From the NCBI RefSeq assembly GCF_000005505.3, contig NC_016132.3, forward strand, positions 186,001-250,000: 64,000 nt of DNA. Reading direction: 5' to 3'. The translations under genes and the position numbers were made by a program. Source of the stretch: Brachypodium distachyon (Eukaryota > Streptophyta > Magnoliopsida > Poales > Poaceae). A model generated the notes under the pieces. The model ran no database searches, had not been told where the DNA came from, and saw nothing but the letters and a program-made list of their open reading frames with translations. This document shows positions 44,455 to 55,271 of the stretch, in pieces; positions within the stretch are counted from its first letter, which is position 1, and each line of letters starts with the position of its first letter.

Positions 44455-46875
44455 CCTAGGGTACACAGATGCTCTATGTGCAATTCACATTAGAAACTCC
44501 GTCTTCGGTGGTTTGCTTTTTTGTTTTCATTTATGTGTTGTGAACTTCCCTTCCTTTAGTGGAAATGATCCATCTATAGTTCCGTTATCGATTTCCTGAT
44601 AATTAGTGAAATCTGATCAAATGCCATCGGAGAGTGAAGAATGCATTGGGAACTTTGTAGGGAAAAATCATAAACTTGATAAATCAAAATCTTGTTGCGA
44701 AGATGGCTTTGATTGGAACCTTTGAGGCCTATACCGGAGTAGCTCACCGCCTCACCTGCAGGCTGCAGCTGCGGGGCTAGCAGCAGCAGCACCCGAGCGA
44801 GCATAGGCATAGCAGCACCTGTACGCACAGCTAGCGCCACCACTAGCATATATCAAAAACATATGTTGAAAGGTTCAGACAGTGCCTGGACTATATATAA
44901 ATCAAAAACTTATGTTCACGGCGAGCATATATCATGTCGGTAATACCTGTAGCGTACACAAAGCTACTCCTACAATCCATATTAGTTGTCAAAATATTAC
45001 ATGTATCTAGACGCTTTTTAGGCATAAACACATCCATATTTAGACAAATTTGAGACAATTAATATGAATCAGAAGAAGACAAGTACTAGCATGGAACCAA
45101 ACAAAATAACGAAGCAGCAGTATAGTTGAAAGGTCCAGACGGTGCATTATTCCATCCAAGCGTGCATATAGCCGTACAAACGCACTGGGTTCCATAGTGC
45201 TGGAAAGGCCTACATACAGCCCAAAGTTCTCGGGAGAACAGCAAAGGGTGTTTTAATACTACATAGTATGAACCGCATAGTTTCATAACATAGACATCAT
45301 CAACGAACCAAAAGAAACTGCAGCGTCAAGCGGTTGCCAGTTCAGTGCCAACTGTACATACCAAAGTAGTCCATTGCCTACTCAGACCACCACAAAAATT
45401 ACTGAATCAGTAATCCAAAGAATCAAGGTCATCATCAAGATAAAACTGCTGATGTGCAGTAGATCATAGCAGGTTGCTGCATGGTGAGGCAACTATTTGT
45501 TCTTCTTCACATGAGCCGGTTTCTTGGGTGTCTGCACAGCAGAAGCATTTCCTTTCAAAGCACTTTTGCTACACAAATTCAAAGGGGGGAAATTTAAGGG
45601 GAAAGAAGAAGTCAGTAAACCAGAGCCGAAAATACCGTTCGGTGATCAGGCTGAGTGTAATGAATGCCAGCCAAAGGTGCAAGCTAGAAGGTGGCACAAG
45701 CGAATTAAAATGAATGAAAGAGCACACCTCATCATTAGCAAGGGAAAGAGCTGCACCATCACTGGAATAGCTTTATTGAATGAAAAAAACACTCAAGTCA
45801 TGCTACTGATTATTCCTACAAGCCACATATAGCAATCTAGTTTGGAACCTAACGGGCTCGGTGCCACATCTGGGCCTGGAGGAGAAGATTTCGGTCCGGT
45901 CCGGTCACCTATTGTTGAGCTTCCCCATGCTGGGCCCATTTATTCCGAACCTGGCTGGGCCGGCCCGATGGCCATCTATAAACGGTGCTTTTATGCAGTC
46001 TGTTACTTACCATTCACGGACCAGTGAGGGCGACGTACATCACCGGCAGCAGGAGCGTTCGGGAAAGTGTAGTTGCACCCACGTAGCTTTGTAAATTAAT
46101 TACATCTAGAAATAAAGAGGAAGACACACTTGAGAGACAAAGTCAAATCAAATCAGCTGGATCAGTGTAGAAAATTTCTACTGCAGTTAATTACGGCTAT
46201 CATTCCTTCAAAAAATCTATTACAATACTATCTTTACTATTCTTTAATTCTCAATTACGTCAGTCCGTACGTCGTCCCTCCCACGAGTCCCCGACGCACG
46301 GAAGGAAAAAACCGGAACCCCCCGCACGGAAGGTAAAAAACCGGAGCCCCTCCGAAAAGCTTCTTCGATCCACGCGTCACGCGTAACCCTAGCTCCGGCC
46401 CAACTCTGTGCCACCGGACGCCCGATGGCTCTGCCTCGCTGGTGCCCCGCCGCCTGACAGCATTTCCTCTCTCTGCTCCGGATCTCCTCGCCATCTCCCG
46501 TTGCCCCCACCCCCGATCCGGATGGCGCCCGAGGGCTCTTTCCCGCCGTCCTCATCCCCGTCCTCCCCGAGTCCCTGAGGTGGCGCTCGGGGGCTCTTCC
46601 CCACCGTTGACCTCCCCAAGCTGACGCTCCAGTATTCTCGTCCGTGCCGCTGCCACGGTCGTCGTCGTGGAAGAGCCCCCGGCAGCATCCCGCGGCCGCG
46701 CGTCTCTGATCGACTTAGCAGTCAAGGGCGATATCTCCGTGCTCATGCGGCCGCTGCACGTCTCAATCCTCAAAATCTCCACGCACATCTTCCCGGAGCC
46801 CACCACGCCCCCAGCACTTCCGGTGTATTGCGCCGCCAAGCCGCTACAACGCCAGATGCTTCGTTCGCGCTTTAC
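44455..46875. other. Intergenic region without a supported gene
   Basis: It contains a Stowaway remnant (44965-45062) and short repeats. One is caaaaac(a/t)tatgtt(gaaa/cacg), and gttgaaagg(t/c)(t/c)cagac recurs near 44865 and 45125. A CT-rich stretch at 46250-46870 has overlapping open frames on both strands with no family resemblance. Confidence 0.35.
44965..45062. mobile_element. Stowaway-like MITE remnant
   Basis: TACTCCTACAATCC is followed by the shared internal block aaaatattacatgtatctagacg...agacaaatttgagaca. The right end is degraded. Confidence 0.55.
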
Positions 46876-47008
46876 CTGATATGACGAACTCCCTGGTGCA
46901 CAGCTCGGCGCCCACGCCACCGCCGCACGTGTGGTCATCGGCGAGAGTCCTGGCACTGCTGGCCGACGAACTGGCGAGCAGCACAAGGAGCATGAGGAGG
47001 ACGGCCAT
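46876..47008 (-). pseudogene. First exon of a small secreted protein gene (copy 2)
   Basis: ATG 47008 (minus) opens MAVLLMLLVLLASSSASSA, then RTLADDHTCGGGVGAELCTR, and ends at TATCAG|GTAAAG (133 bases). It is nearly the same as 37021-37153. The DNA beyond the donor is unrelated to the other copy's, so a full gene is not shown. It lies 216 bp upstream of the PPR gene and points away from it. Confidence 0.45.
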
Positions 47009-47223
47009 GGCGCAGCTTGGGCGAGGTTCGCTCGCGAGACTGATATTTACACATGGAAAGCAACCCACCGTTCATCTTGTTGACCATCTGTGCTGACTAG
47101 CGATCCAACGGCCATCCGGGAATCCTCCTCCCATGATCTACCTGCTCGTCGACACATCCGGTCCCGAATCGACCGTCAGCCCGTCACCTACTGCTCCGGC
47201 GATTCTCGCCGCCGGCCGTCCCG

Positions 47224-49959
47224 ATGCCTCCTCCACCGCGCCGGCGCCCGGCCGGCGACCCCAGCCCGAACCTTCCTCCCACCGCCTCCCACTCCGGCAT
47301 GGTCAAGCTCCTCGCCGACCTCCTCCACCACACCCCGCCCTCCGCCTGGCCGCCGGCGCTCGCCTCGCCGCCGCTCCGGAATCGCATCTCCCCTTCCCAC
47401 GTCTCCTCGCTCCTGCTCCTCCCGGCCTCTCTCTCCCGCCCCGGCCTCTCCCGCCGCTTCCTCCTCCTCCTGCCCCCCAGCATCGTCTCCCCGCTCTGCC
47501 TCTCACTCCTCGCCCTCTCCTTTCTCTCCTCCACCTCGCCGCCGTCCTCCTCCTCTTCCTCGCCGCACGCCGCCTCGCTCCTGCTCTCCCTCGCGTCTTC
47601 CTCCCTGTCCGCGTCGTCCTCCTTCTCGTCCCTCTCCCACGCCTCATCCCTCTCCGCGTTCCCTCCCTCCGCCACCGCCGCCGCCGGCACGCTCCTCGCC
47701 TCATCCTACCTCCGCCTCCGCCGCGCCCGCGACGCCGCCGCCGTGCTCCACCTCTCCCTGTCCGCCGGCATTGCTCCCGACCAACACACTGCTTCCCAGA
47801 TACTCTTCTCCCTCGTCAAGATCCGCCAGTTCGCCCTTGCCCGTCACCTGTTCGATGGAATGCTTCATTCTGGTGTTCTCCTGGACGAGTACGTTTACAC
47901 GGCCGGGATCAGGGCTTACTGCGAGGTCAGGAATCTCGACGGCGCCAAGGGGCTCGTGGCAAGGATGCAGGATGAGGGGGACAAGGTCAGCGCGGTGCCG
48001 TACAATGTGTTGATTTATGGATTGTGCAAGAATCAGCGCGTTCGAGAGGCAGTGGATGTAAAGAACAGCATGCTGGCAAGGGGAGTTGCAGCTGACGAAG
48101 TGACTTGCCGTACGCTGGTGTATGGGTTTTGTAGGACGGAGGAGCTGGACATGGCATTGGAAATGACAGGTGACATGGCTAGGCTGGGGTTTGTGCCATC
48201 AGAGGCCAATTGCTCGTTTATGCTTGACGGGCTACGGAAGAAAGGGAGGGTTGAGGAGGCTTTCAGGTTAGCTTGTCAGTTGGGTGAGCTGCGCATGGTG
48301 CCGAACATATTTGCATATAATGCGTTACTAAATAATATGTGCAAGAACGGAATGTTTAGTGAGGCAGACAGGCTCGTAAATGAGATGTCCGACAAGGGTC
48401 TGGAGCCAAACGAGGTGACTTATGCTATATTAATACACTCCCTTTGCAAAAGGGGGATGATGGATGATGCACTTTGTATGCTTGATAGGATGAGGGAGAA
48501 GGGAGTCAGGATGACAGTTTATCCATACAATTCCTTAATTAATTGTTGCTGCAAAAAGGATGATTTAGACATGGCAATGGGTTTTCTGAGCGAGATGGTT
48601 GAGATTGGGCTAACACCAAATGCTGCTTCGTATTCTCCCGTCATAGCAGGTTTATGTAGGAAAGGGGATCTGTCTGGTGCTGTGGAGCTCCACAGGAAGA
48701 TGGCTGAGAAGGGTGTTGCATGGAATACTTATACATTCACGGCCCTTATCAATGGTTTCTGCAAGGCGAAAAAGATGGATGAAGCTTCTAGGTTGTTTAA
48801 TAAGATGACTGAGAGTAACCTAGAACCAAATGAAGTAACTTTTAATGCCGTGATAGAAGGATATTGCCTGGTAGGCGATATTAGGAAGGCATTCCAGTTA
48901 TATGATCAAATGATGTGTAGGGGCCTCACACCTGATAATTACACTTATAGGTCATTGATAAGTGGATTATGCTTGACTGATGGAGCCTCCAAAGCAAAGG
49001 AATTCGTTGCTGATCTAGAAAACAACTGTTCTGTATTAAACAAATTTAGCCTAACAGCACTTCTGCATGGATTCTGCAGAGAAGGAAGGTTGACCGAAGC
49101 ATACCATGTTTGGAATGAGATGGCAATGTGGGGAGGCAAGCTTGATCTTATCAGCTTTACCATTATTGTGTATGCAGCTCTGAAACAGCATGACAGCGAA
49201 AAATCATGCGTGTTATTCAGGGAGATGAAAGAAAAAGGTGTCAGGCCAGACAATGTGTTCCATACATGCATGATCAACATGTACTCAAAAGAAGGAAATA
49301 TGGTTCAAGCATTAAATTGTTGGGATGAGATGATCGCAGATGGGCACTTGCCAAATACCGTCACATATACGGCTTTAGTCAATAATCTCTGCAAGTCATG
49401 GCATTTGAGCAGCGCAGAGCTCCTTTGTAAAGAAATGTTAGCCAGTCACTTTCTTCCTAACAGTTATACTTTTAACTGTTTTCTTGATTATTTTGCAACT
49501 GAAGGGAACCTGGAAACGGCTAAAGATCTCTATTTTGCCATGCTTCAAGGATTTCTTGCTAACATAGTGTCTGTTAACACGTTGATCAAGGGGTTCTGCA
49601 AGGTTGGGCAGATTCAAGAGGCAATTGACCTTATTAGTAGGAGTACTGAAAATGGTTTTTTTCCTGATTGCATCAGCTATTCTACAGTAATACATGAGCT
49701 CTGCAAGAAGGGTGATATAAATGAAGCGATTGAGCTTTGGAATGAAATGCTGTACAAGGGAGTGAAACCTGATATTGTAGCATACAATATTTTGATACGG
49801 TGGTGCAATATCCATGGTGAATCTGATAAGTGTTTAGGAATATACATTGATATGGTTAAGAAAGGGGTGCAACCGAATTGGCACACACATAGAGCTCTTT
49901 TTGTAGGAACCTCTCTGATGAGCAAGGGAAATACTTTGATGCTGATCCCTGATGTTTAG
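47224..49959 (+). CDS. Pentatricopeptide repeat protein, P class, 911 residues
   Basis: Intronless gene with ATG 47224 and stop TAG at 49957-49959. The first 180 or so residues are Pro/Arg/Ser/Leu-rich, fitting an organelle transit peptide plus a low-complexity linker. From about residue 180 to 895 there are roughly twenty 35-residue PPR motifs of the P type (for example TFTALINGFCKAKKMDEASRL with the usual ALI.G.CK.G...EA pattern), and no E or DYW editing domain. Such proteins bind organelle RNA for stability, splicing or translation. The overall length and plan resemble Arabidopsis At5g59900-like proteins, which is family-level resemblance only. The first 540 bases are extremely C-rich. An incomplete second copy lies at 38103-38621. 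Confidence 0.92.
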   Translation: MPPPPRRRPAGDPSPNLPPTASHSGMVKLLADLLHHTPPSAWPPALASPPLRNRISPSHVSSLLLLPASLSRPGLSRRFLLLLPPSIVSPLCLSLLALSFLSSTSPPSSSSSSPHAASLLLSLASSSLSASSSFSSLSHASSLSAFPPSATAAAGTLLASSYLRLRRARDAAAVLHLSLSAGIAPDQHTASQILFSLVKIRQFALARHLFDGMLHSGVLLDEYVYTAGIRAYCEVRNLDGAKGLVARMQDEGDKVSAVPYNVLIYGLCKNQRVREAVDVKNSMLARGVAADEVTCRTLVYGFCRTEELDMALEMTGDMARLGFVPSEANCSFMLDGLRKKGRVEEAFRLACQLGELRMVPNIFAYNALLNNMCKNGMFSEADRLVNEMSDKGLEPNEVTYAILIHSLCKRGMMDDALCMLDRMREKGVRMTVYPYNSLINCCCKKDDLDMAMGFLSEMVEIGLTPNAASYSPVIAGLCRKGDLSGAVELHRKMAEKGVAWNTYTFTALINGFCKAKKMDEASRLFNKMTESNLEPNEVTFNAVIEGYCLVGDIRKAFQLYDQMMCRGLTPDNYTYRSLISGLCLTDGASKAKEFVADLENNCSVLNKFSLTALLHGFCREGRLTEAYHVWNEMAMWGGKLDLISFTIIVYAALKQHDSEKSCVLFREMKEKGVRPDNVFHTCMINMYSKEGNMVQALNCWDEMIADGHLPNTVTYTALVNNLCKSWHLSSAELLCKEMLASHFLPNSYTFNCFLDYFATEGNLETAKDLYFAMLQGFLANIVSVNTLIKGFCKVGQIQEAIDLISRSTENGFFPDCISYSTVIHELCKKGDINEAIELWNEMLYKGVKPDIVAYNILIRWCNIHGESDKCLGIYIDMVKKGVQPNWHTHRALFVGTSLMSKGNTLMLIPDV

Positions 49960-50970
49960 TGCAACCGTTTTATTGCTATTCTTGACTCAAGTAGGCTGAC
50001 TTCTCGCATTGAGGATGGCGATGGCACCATGGATTGTTCCTTGAGCAGTTGCTGCATGTACAACCTGGGGCTGTCAAAAATATAAAGTGCTTCTTTCAGG
50101 TACTCAATCTCACCACTATAGGTGCTGTTCTACATGTCATATGTCAGTAAATTGATTTCAAATCGACAATACTGCATCAATTATTAGTTTACTAGAACCC
50201 ACATTGACTATACTGCTGCAGCAGTGGGTCTGCCAACCAGGGCTCAAACCCTGGTTCACAAAATAAAGGCCCCTCACTGAGTTGTTCCCCACGCATGTCA
50301 GGTCGTCAATCGTGCCACCGCAGTGGGTGGAGCCGGTGTTCGGGGCCTTTCCTCAACCTAAAAAGCAATGCCTTCGGGTTTCTTCCCCTAAGGGTCGAGT
50401 TATACTGCTACAGCCAATTGTTTTTTCTTTAAAAATTCCTGTCGCCTCTTGTTGTCGTTTCTTCCATAACATTTCCCCTTTTGCATATAAGGATTTGGCA
50501 TGTTACTCCAGAGTAGGCTGATCGGGGTGCTTTATCTCAGTGATTTTTTTGTTTGCTGCTAACTAATGAATAGATACGAACAAAAAGTATCGTCAATCTT
50601 CATAGTTTACTTGCGAAATTGGGAATATAAAGAAGACTAAACAGAAACTTATGAATACATTGTTGTTTTGGTTGAGTAACATGGCCGTTTAAAATTTGTG
50701 ACAGTGGTAGAGCATACCTGACGGATGTGGCCACGAGCACATCAGCGGAATTGACAGAATCTCGCGGCTTCGAGTTCTGGGTGATGTATCTGGACCATGC
50801 AGGACATATGCATTGTTCATCTTTTTCAGACATCAGCACGTTATCCAACTGTGGCTGATGAACTTGGATATGTCCCAGTATATGCTGCTTCTCACATCTA
50901 AGCTCGGTAATCATGCCTTATCCATATCTTTTCATATGTCTGTTTGTGAAACTTGGGGCATCTACAGAAA
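49960..50970. other. 3' flank of the PPR gene
   Basis: No coding region is supported. A segment at 50225-50405 has a tRNA-promoter-like ggctcaaaccctggttc and might be a SINE remnant. Confidence 0.3.
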
Positions 50971-50975
50971 TCTAG

Positions 50976-51101
50976 TATTCCTCTGTCCAACAAAGGATGT
51001 CAACTTTAACTAAATTTGAATGTATCTATACACTAAGTCGTGTCTAGATACATTCAAATTTTGACAAATTTGAGACATCTTTTGTTGGACGGAGGGAGTA
51101 T
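50976..51101. mobile_element. Stowaway-like MITE, both ends present
   Basis: The left end TATTCCTCTGTCCAACAAAGGATGTC pairs with the right end GACATCTTTTGTTGGACGGAGGGAGTA as inverted repeats. TA flanks it on both sides, as expected for mariner-type elements. The interior has the shared tgtctagatacattcaaattttgacaaatttgag block. Confidence 0.75.
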
Positions 51102-52150
51102 ATTAACTTGCTACAGAAAGAAAACTGAACTTGCAGTTTAATAGGTGCTTGGTGTTTGTTGATTGTGGTCTGTGCAGCAAGACCGCCCTAATTTCTGATA
51201 CATCGGTGTGGTCCTCGTACACATGCCAATTTGCTGGTTTCCGTCAATTGTATTATTTATTCGTCACGGAAGAACTGGGCAAGGTCTCTTGTTTCTCGAA
51301 ACTATGCAGGTGATACTCGCAGTACTCTTTGTTGATAACTCCATTTTGTTTGTCTGTTAGAGTTGTGGCCTTGTGGGCCATTGAAAAATATAGTGCAATC
51401 TGATTGACCTTTTCTGTTTGCTGCATTTGTTGCCAGGAACTCTGCTGGAAGCCACGGCAATACAATCCTGTTAACTGTAATATTTTTGCGCTCAGCCGCT
51501 GTTCAGAGGGGAACAAGTTCCAGCACATATTTAGTGTCAGTCCTGTGAAGTTCCCCTCGTCTGCTGAGACCCTGCGCAGTTGGTTTGATGTACAGCAGAT
51601 CCATTACCTGCACAAACTGTACCGTACCTCCGTGTATAGAAAGAAGGAAAGCAAGAGATGGCCATTCATATGCTTCAACAGTCTAACCCTGAGAAGCATG
51701 GTTGGTTCCATTTGATTTTCTTGGTATCAGGCCATCGACAGCGTCGAGCAATCATTCTGTAGTCGTTCGGGAGGCAGACAATGTCTCCTTTAATATGTGC
51801 TGCCAGCAGTTTGGGATCATGGGATGTACTGTCAGCGATGAGCTGATGATAGTTGCCTGATGGCCTGAATATATACTTCAAGAATATAGTACATCAAACT
51901 GAATACGTTTTTGGCCATCTCTGGTGTATTATACTATCTCAGGATTTATTTTTTTCTTGGTCTCTTAGAGAAGATTTTTCGCTATTTTCCTTTTTCTTTT
52001 TATAAGAGTTGTGGTTTGACGGAGTCCATGGGCTGGGTTTGACCGCCTAACATAGGCCGATTTCCTGAAAGCCCACCAGTTGTCAGCCAGCAATGCCACC
52101 CACGCTCTATATAAAGCCTTTCTCGTAAGTCCACGTACATGGAAAGGGGC
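51102..52150. other. Intergenic region, nothing recognised
   Basis: Several short open frames occur on both strands, and none resembles a known family. Confidence 0.3.
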
Positions 52151-52159
52151 TTCTGGACA

Positions 52160-52625
52160 CAGGACTCGGGACAATTTGGAAAGTGTTTTTGGCACTGCCC
52201 CTAAAACCGGTTGCACCATTAATCTGGAAAGTGCATTTAACATAACCTGCCGAGCTGGGCGGGAATCCTCGATCGGCATAGAGTGCTGAGATGGTTCCCG
52301 ACGTAGATTCCTTCCATCGGTGTATGCTCGAGAGCGATTCATCTCCAGTGAGCCGCTGTTAGCTCGCCTGCAATAGAATAAGGATGGTTTCTTTCTTCCT
52401 TGAAATGCGGTAAACACATGCTCCTCGGCTGGGGAGTTAGATGAATGCTGCAACTGTTTTTTTTTTAAGAAAATGTGGATGCACTGGTGCAACTGGTTTT
52501 AGTGGAACTGTCAAATGCACTTTCCAAATGGTGCAACTGGCTTTAGGGGAAGTGTCTAATGCACTTTCCAAAACGCTAAAAAAAGGGTTTTAGGGGAAGT
52601 GTCACATGCACTTTCCAGAACTGGC
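52160..52625. repeat. Tandem and inverted repeat cluster (foldback-like)
   Basis: A unit of about 45 bases (tggtgcaactgg(t/c)tttag(g/t)gga(a)...tgtc.aatgcactttcca) occurs three times at 52484-52618. It also occurs in inverted orientation at about 52166-52240 (ggaaagtg...cccctaaaaccggttgcaccatta...ggaaagtgcattt). The whole could fold into a long imperfect hairpin. Confidence 0.65.
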
Positions 52626-53132
52626 TGCACCATTCATCTAACTCATATGTTTTTTTGAAGGGGACTACGGCGGCCAAAAGCCAGCCTGCCCAACATTTCA
52701 ATTAAATGAAGGAATCAGGATACAACGAGTACAAGTGCAGCATTTGCCAAAAGAAACGCAACAAAGAAAAAACCTAGACCCTCGAAACATGTCAACGGCG
52801 AAAGAAATGCAAAATAAATACCACTCTCAATGCAGTTGAAAGGTGTCAATCTGCCGAGCCTACTTGGACATTGTGTCATCGCCGTAGCCGAAGGGAAGAA
52901 CACAATCGAGGCCGCACCACGACACGAACGTAGCCGGCAGAGTCAAAGGGACGTGCGCCACCAAGACCCACCGCGACGCCGAAGTGCCATAGATGAAGTC
53001 AAAGGGCGACTCACAGATAGTTTGGTTTGTGTGCAGTGATTGATGTGATGAAGAAGGAGGCAGATCCATGGAGGAGAAGAAAAAGCGGGACGGTGATCAT
53101 CTGGAGGAGGCGGAGGGGAGTGACGCCAGCGA

Positions 53133-54300
53133 TAAGAGCAACTGGATGAGCACAGAGCAGCTCTGGATCGGTGATGGGTCTGCTGTACCCGAGGTAGAAT
53201 TAATCCGGCTCTGATGCGGCTGTTTCTTTTGGAAACTCTAGTTCGGCTCTGACTCGTCTCGCGGCGAGCTCTTCACATGCTAAGGGGCTGGGATAGAAGG
53301 CGGCAGTAGGGTCTCTAATGCATAGCCACCAGCGGGAGTACAAGCTCCGTGGGAAGCACATTGAGGGGAATCGCCCGCTCTACGCCATCGGTTTCAACTT
53401 CATCGATCGACAAGGGCTACTATGATGTCTTCGCCAGGGTCGGTGTGGACCGCGTAAGCGTTGTTCCAATTTCTCACTCGCTCGAGCTTTGCTCTTCATC
53501 GGATGTAGTTTTAGGGGGGAAAATGAAATGTGAAACACGCTTTCAATTATATCTGATCAAAAGTTACAATTTGGTGGAACTTGATTATATATCTTATAAG
53601 TGACAACTTATTGTGGCCTCCCGGATGGTAACTTGTCTCTTCTGCAAGCATATGGTGATGAAGATGTAAGCTCCGTTACAATCTTTAGTGTCTTTAACAT
53701 CAATCCAGACCCATCTCGCATACAAGAGCACCTGGACGAGCACAGAGCGCAGCTCTGGATCGGCGATGGGTCTGCGGTTCCCAAGGTAGAATTAATCCGG
53801 CTCTTATGTGGTTGTTTCTTTTGGAAACTCTGGTTCGGCTCTGACTCGCCTCGCGGCGAGCTCTTCACCAGCTGAGGGGCTGGGATGCAAGGCAGCGGTA
53901 GGGTCTCTAACGCCTAGCCACCAGCAGGAGTACAAGCTCCGCGGGAAGCACACCGAGGGGAATCGCCCGCTCTACGCCATCGGTTTCAACTTCATCGATC
54001 GACAATCGCTACTATGACGTCTTCGCCAGAGCCGGTGCAGACCGCGTAAGTGTTCCAATTTATCACTCACTCGAGCTTTGCTCTTCATCGGATGTAGTTT
54101 TAGGGGAGGGGGGGGGGGAAGGAAATGTGCAACATGTTTTCAATTATATCTGATCAAAAGTTACAATTTGGTGGAACTTGATCATATATCTTGCAGGTGA
54201 CAACTTACTTTGGCCTCCCGGACCGTAACTTGTCTCTTCTACAAGCATATATATGGTGATGAAGACATAAGCTCCGGTAGAATCTTTAGTGTCTTTAACT
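53133..54300 (+). repeat. About 590-bp direct tandem duplication
   Basis: 53133-53722 and 53723-about 54300 are homologous throughout. Examples are aagagca(a/c)ctgga(t/c)gagcacagag, ctctggatcgg(t/c)gatgggtctgc, and ggaatcgcccgctctacgccatcggtttcaacttcatcgatcgac (shown as a shared block). Each unit carries FIE-like exons. The second unit continues into a further exon at 54361. Confidence 0.85.
53284..53697 (+). pseudogene. FIE-like (Polycomb WD40) gene fragment, first tandem copy
   Basis: The sequence carries AVGSLMHSHQREYKL, then EGNRPLYAIGFNFIDR, then (after a small insertion) YYDVFARVGVDR, followed by a GTAAGC donor. After an intron lacking a clean AG come VTTYCGLPDGNLSLLQAY and DED. This is the N-terminal part of the plant FIE/EED WD40 subunit of PRC2, which reads histone H3 lysine 27 methylation. 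A TAG in the first segment, frame changes at the YYD junction and truncation after DED make it non-functional. Confidence 0.75.
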
Positions 54301-54460
54301 TCTTATATCAGTTTGACAGTGTATTTTCTCTGATGTGGTGAATTTTGTATCCTGTCTTAGAAGGATGAACAATTCTTCACTCTGAGTTGGGCTGCTGGCC
54401 TTGGCGGATCACCGCTACTAGTAGCGGCAGGAAACAATGGGATCATTCTGAGTCATCAAC
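53874..54460 (+). pseudogene. FIE-like (Polycomb WD40) gene fragment, second tandem copy
   Basis: This copy reads EGLGCKAAVGSLTPSHQQEY and EGNRPLYAIGFNFIDR, then (frame disturbed) YDVFARAGADR with a GTAAGT donor. After GCAG comes VTTYFGLPDRNLSLLQAY. An extra atat and a donor changed to AT (gacataagc) spoil the next junction. A further exon at 54361, preceded by TTAG, reads KDEQFFTLSWAAGLGGSPLL and VAAGNNGII, the next FIE segment. The match to the family is strong, but the lesions and the truncation before the WD40 body rule out a working protein. Confidence 0.75.
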
Positions 54461-54762
54461 TATGGTACCAAGAAGTTAATGAAGGTCCAAATAGTGCTAA
54501 AATTCTACTTGGTATTGTTGTGTATGTGGATCAAGTCTCATTGAGCATTGGTCTATGATTTAGCTGCTTAGTTGATGTCCTTCCTAAAAATAATTGCAGA
54601 ATTGCTTATTAGATATGTGTTGGTTTGTTTATGTCTTCCGTTTTAGGCGGCCATTTGGAACGTTGCTATGATCAGGAAATGGTGTATATGTTCTTATTTT
54701 GTAGCTAGGTACTAAACTGTATTTGTCTTCCACAAAGATGGTAGTTGTTAATACTTTAGTAT

Positions 54763-54888
54763 GTCTAGCTTGGTGATGACCTCAATCTTGCACTTCTCCT
54801 CCTCCAGCCTGTGGATGTAGTCGTCCATGGCGGCCGCCGGCGCATGTCCCGCCACTCTCATGGCCGCGAACATCTTCAAATCCAGGCT
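54763..54888 (-). pseudogene. HHO/NIGT1-type MYB-related transcription factor fragment
   Basis: On the minus strand 42 codons read SLDLKMFAAMRVAGHAPAA, then AMDDYIHRLEEEKCKIEVIT. The pattern of a hydrophobic SLDLKMFAA block followed by a coiled-coil (RLEEE..KIE) is the conserved N-terminus of grass HHO/NIGT1 nitrate- and phosphate-response repressors. The ELPLC motif and the MYB/GARP DNA-binding domain are missing, so it is a captured exon fragment. Confidence 0.6.
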
Positions 54889-54945
54889 CGGATGCTAGAT
54901 TTTGAATTTTCGATTCGTGTGTGTTGTGGGAAATGGAAAATACAG

Positions 54946-55086
54946 GCGCTGGAGATGCTCGTTGCTGCACTCAAGTCCAAGACCGTGCTGACGGACGTCT
55001 TCCTAAGAAGAACGCTCGCTGCAAGAGCGAAGCTCATGAGGAGTCCATTCAGATATGAGTGCTATCGATATGCCAATCTGTTATAA
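54946..55086 (+). pseudogene. DUF674 last-exon fragment
   Basis: After a TACAG acceptor the sequence reads ALEMLVAALKSKTVLTDVFL, matching the last exon of the DUF674 genes at 0.2-10.6 kb, then an unrelated tail to a stop at 55086. The first exon is absent. Base differences from the local copies suggest that it came from a more distant member of the family. Confidence 0.65.
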
Positions 55087-55271
55087 AAAATTCAGATTCC
55101 TTGCTTCACGCATGTCCAAGGCTGTACAAGATTCAGATATGCATGACATAAGTGTAGTTGGTCAAAACTTCAGATACTTGGTACGAGAGAATTATATGAG
55201 ACAATAGTAGATGTGACTTGGGTGTACGTTCCATCTTGATAAGTACAGAACTTACCGCAATTATGTCTATG

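Noticed and set aside
47184..47704. Long antisense and alternative-frame ORFs over the start of the PPR gene
   Set aside because: They arise from the extremely C-rich 5' end; the 911-residue PPR frame explains the region.
50225..50405. Possible tRNA-derived SINE
   Set aside because: Only a B-box-like ggctcaaaccctggttc is visible; no A box, poly(A)/poly(T) tail or target duplication was found.
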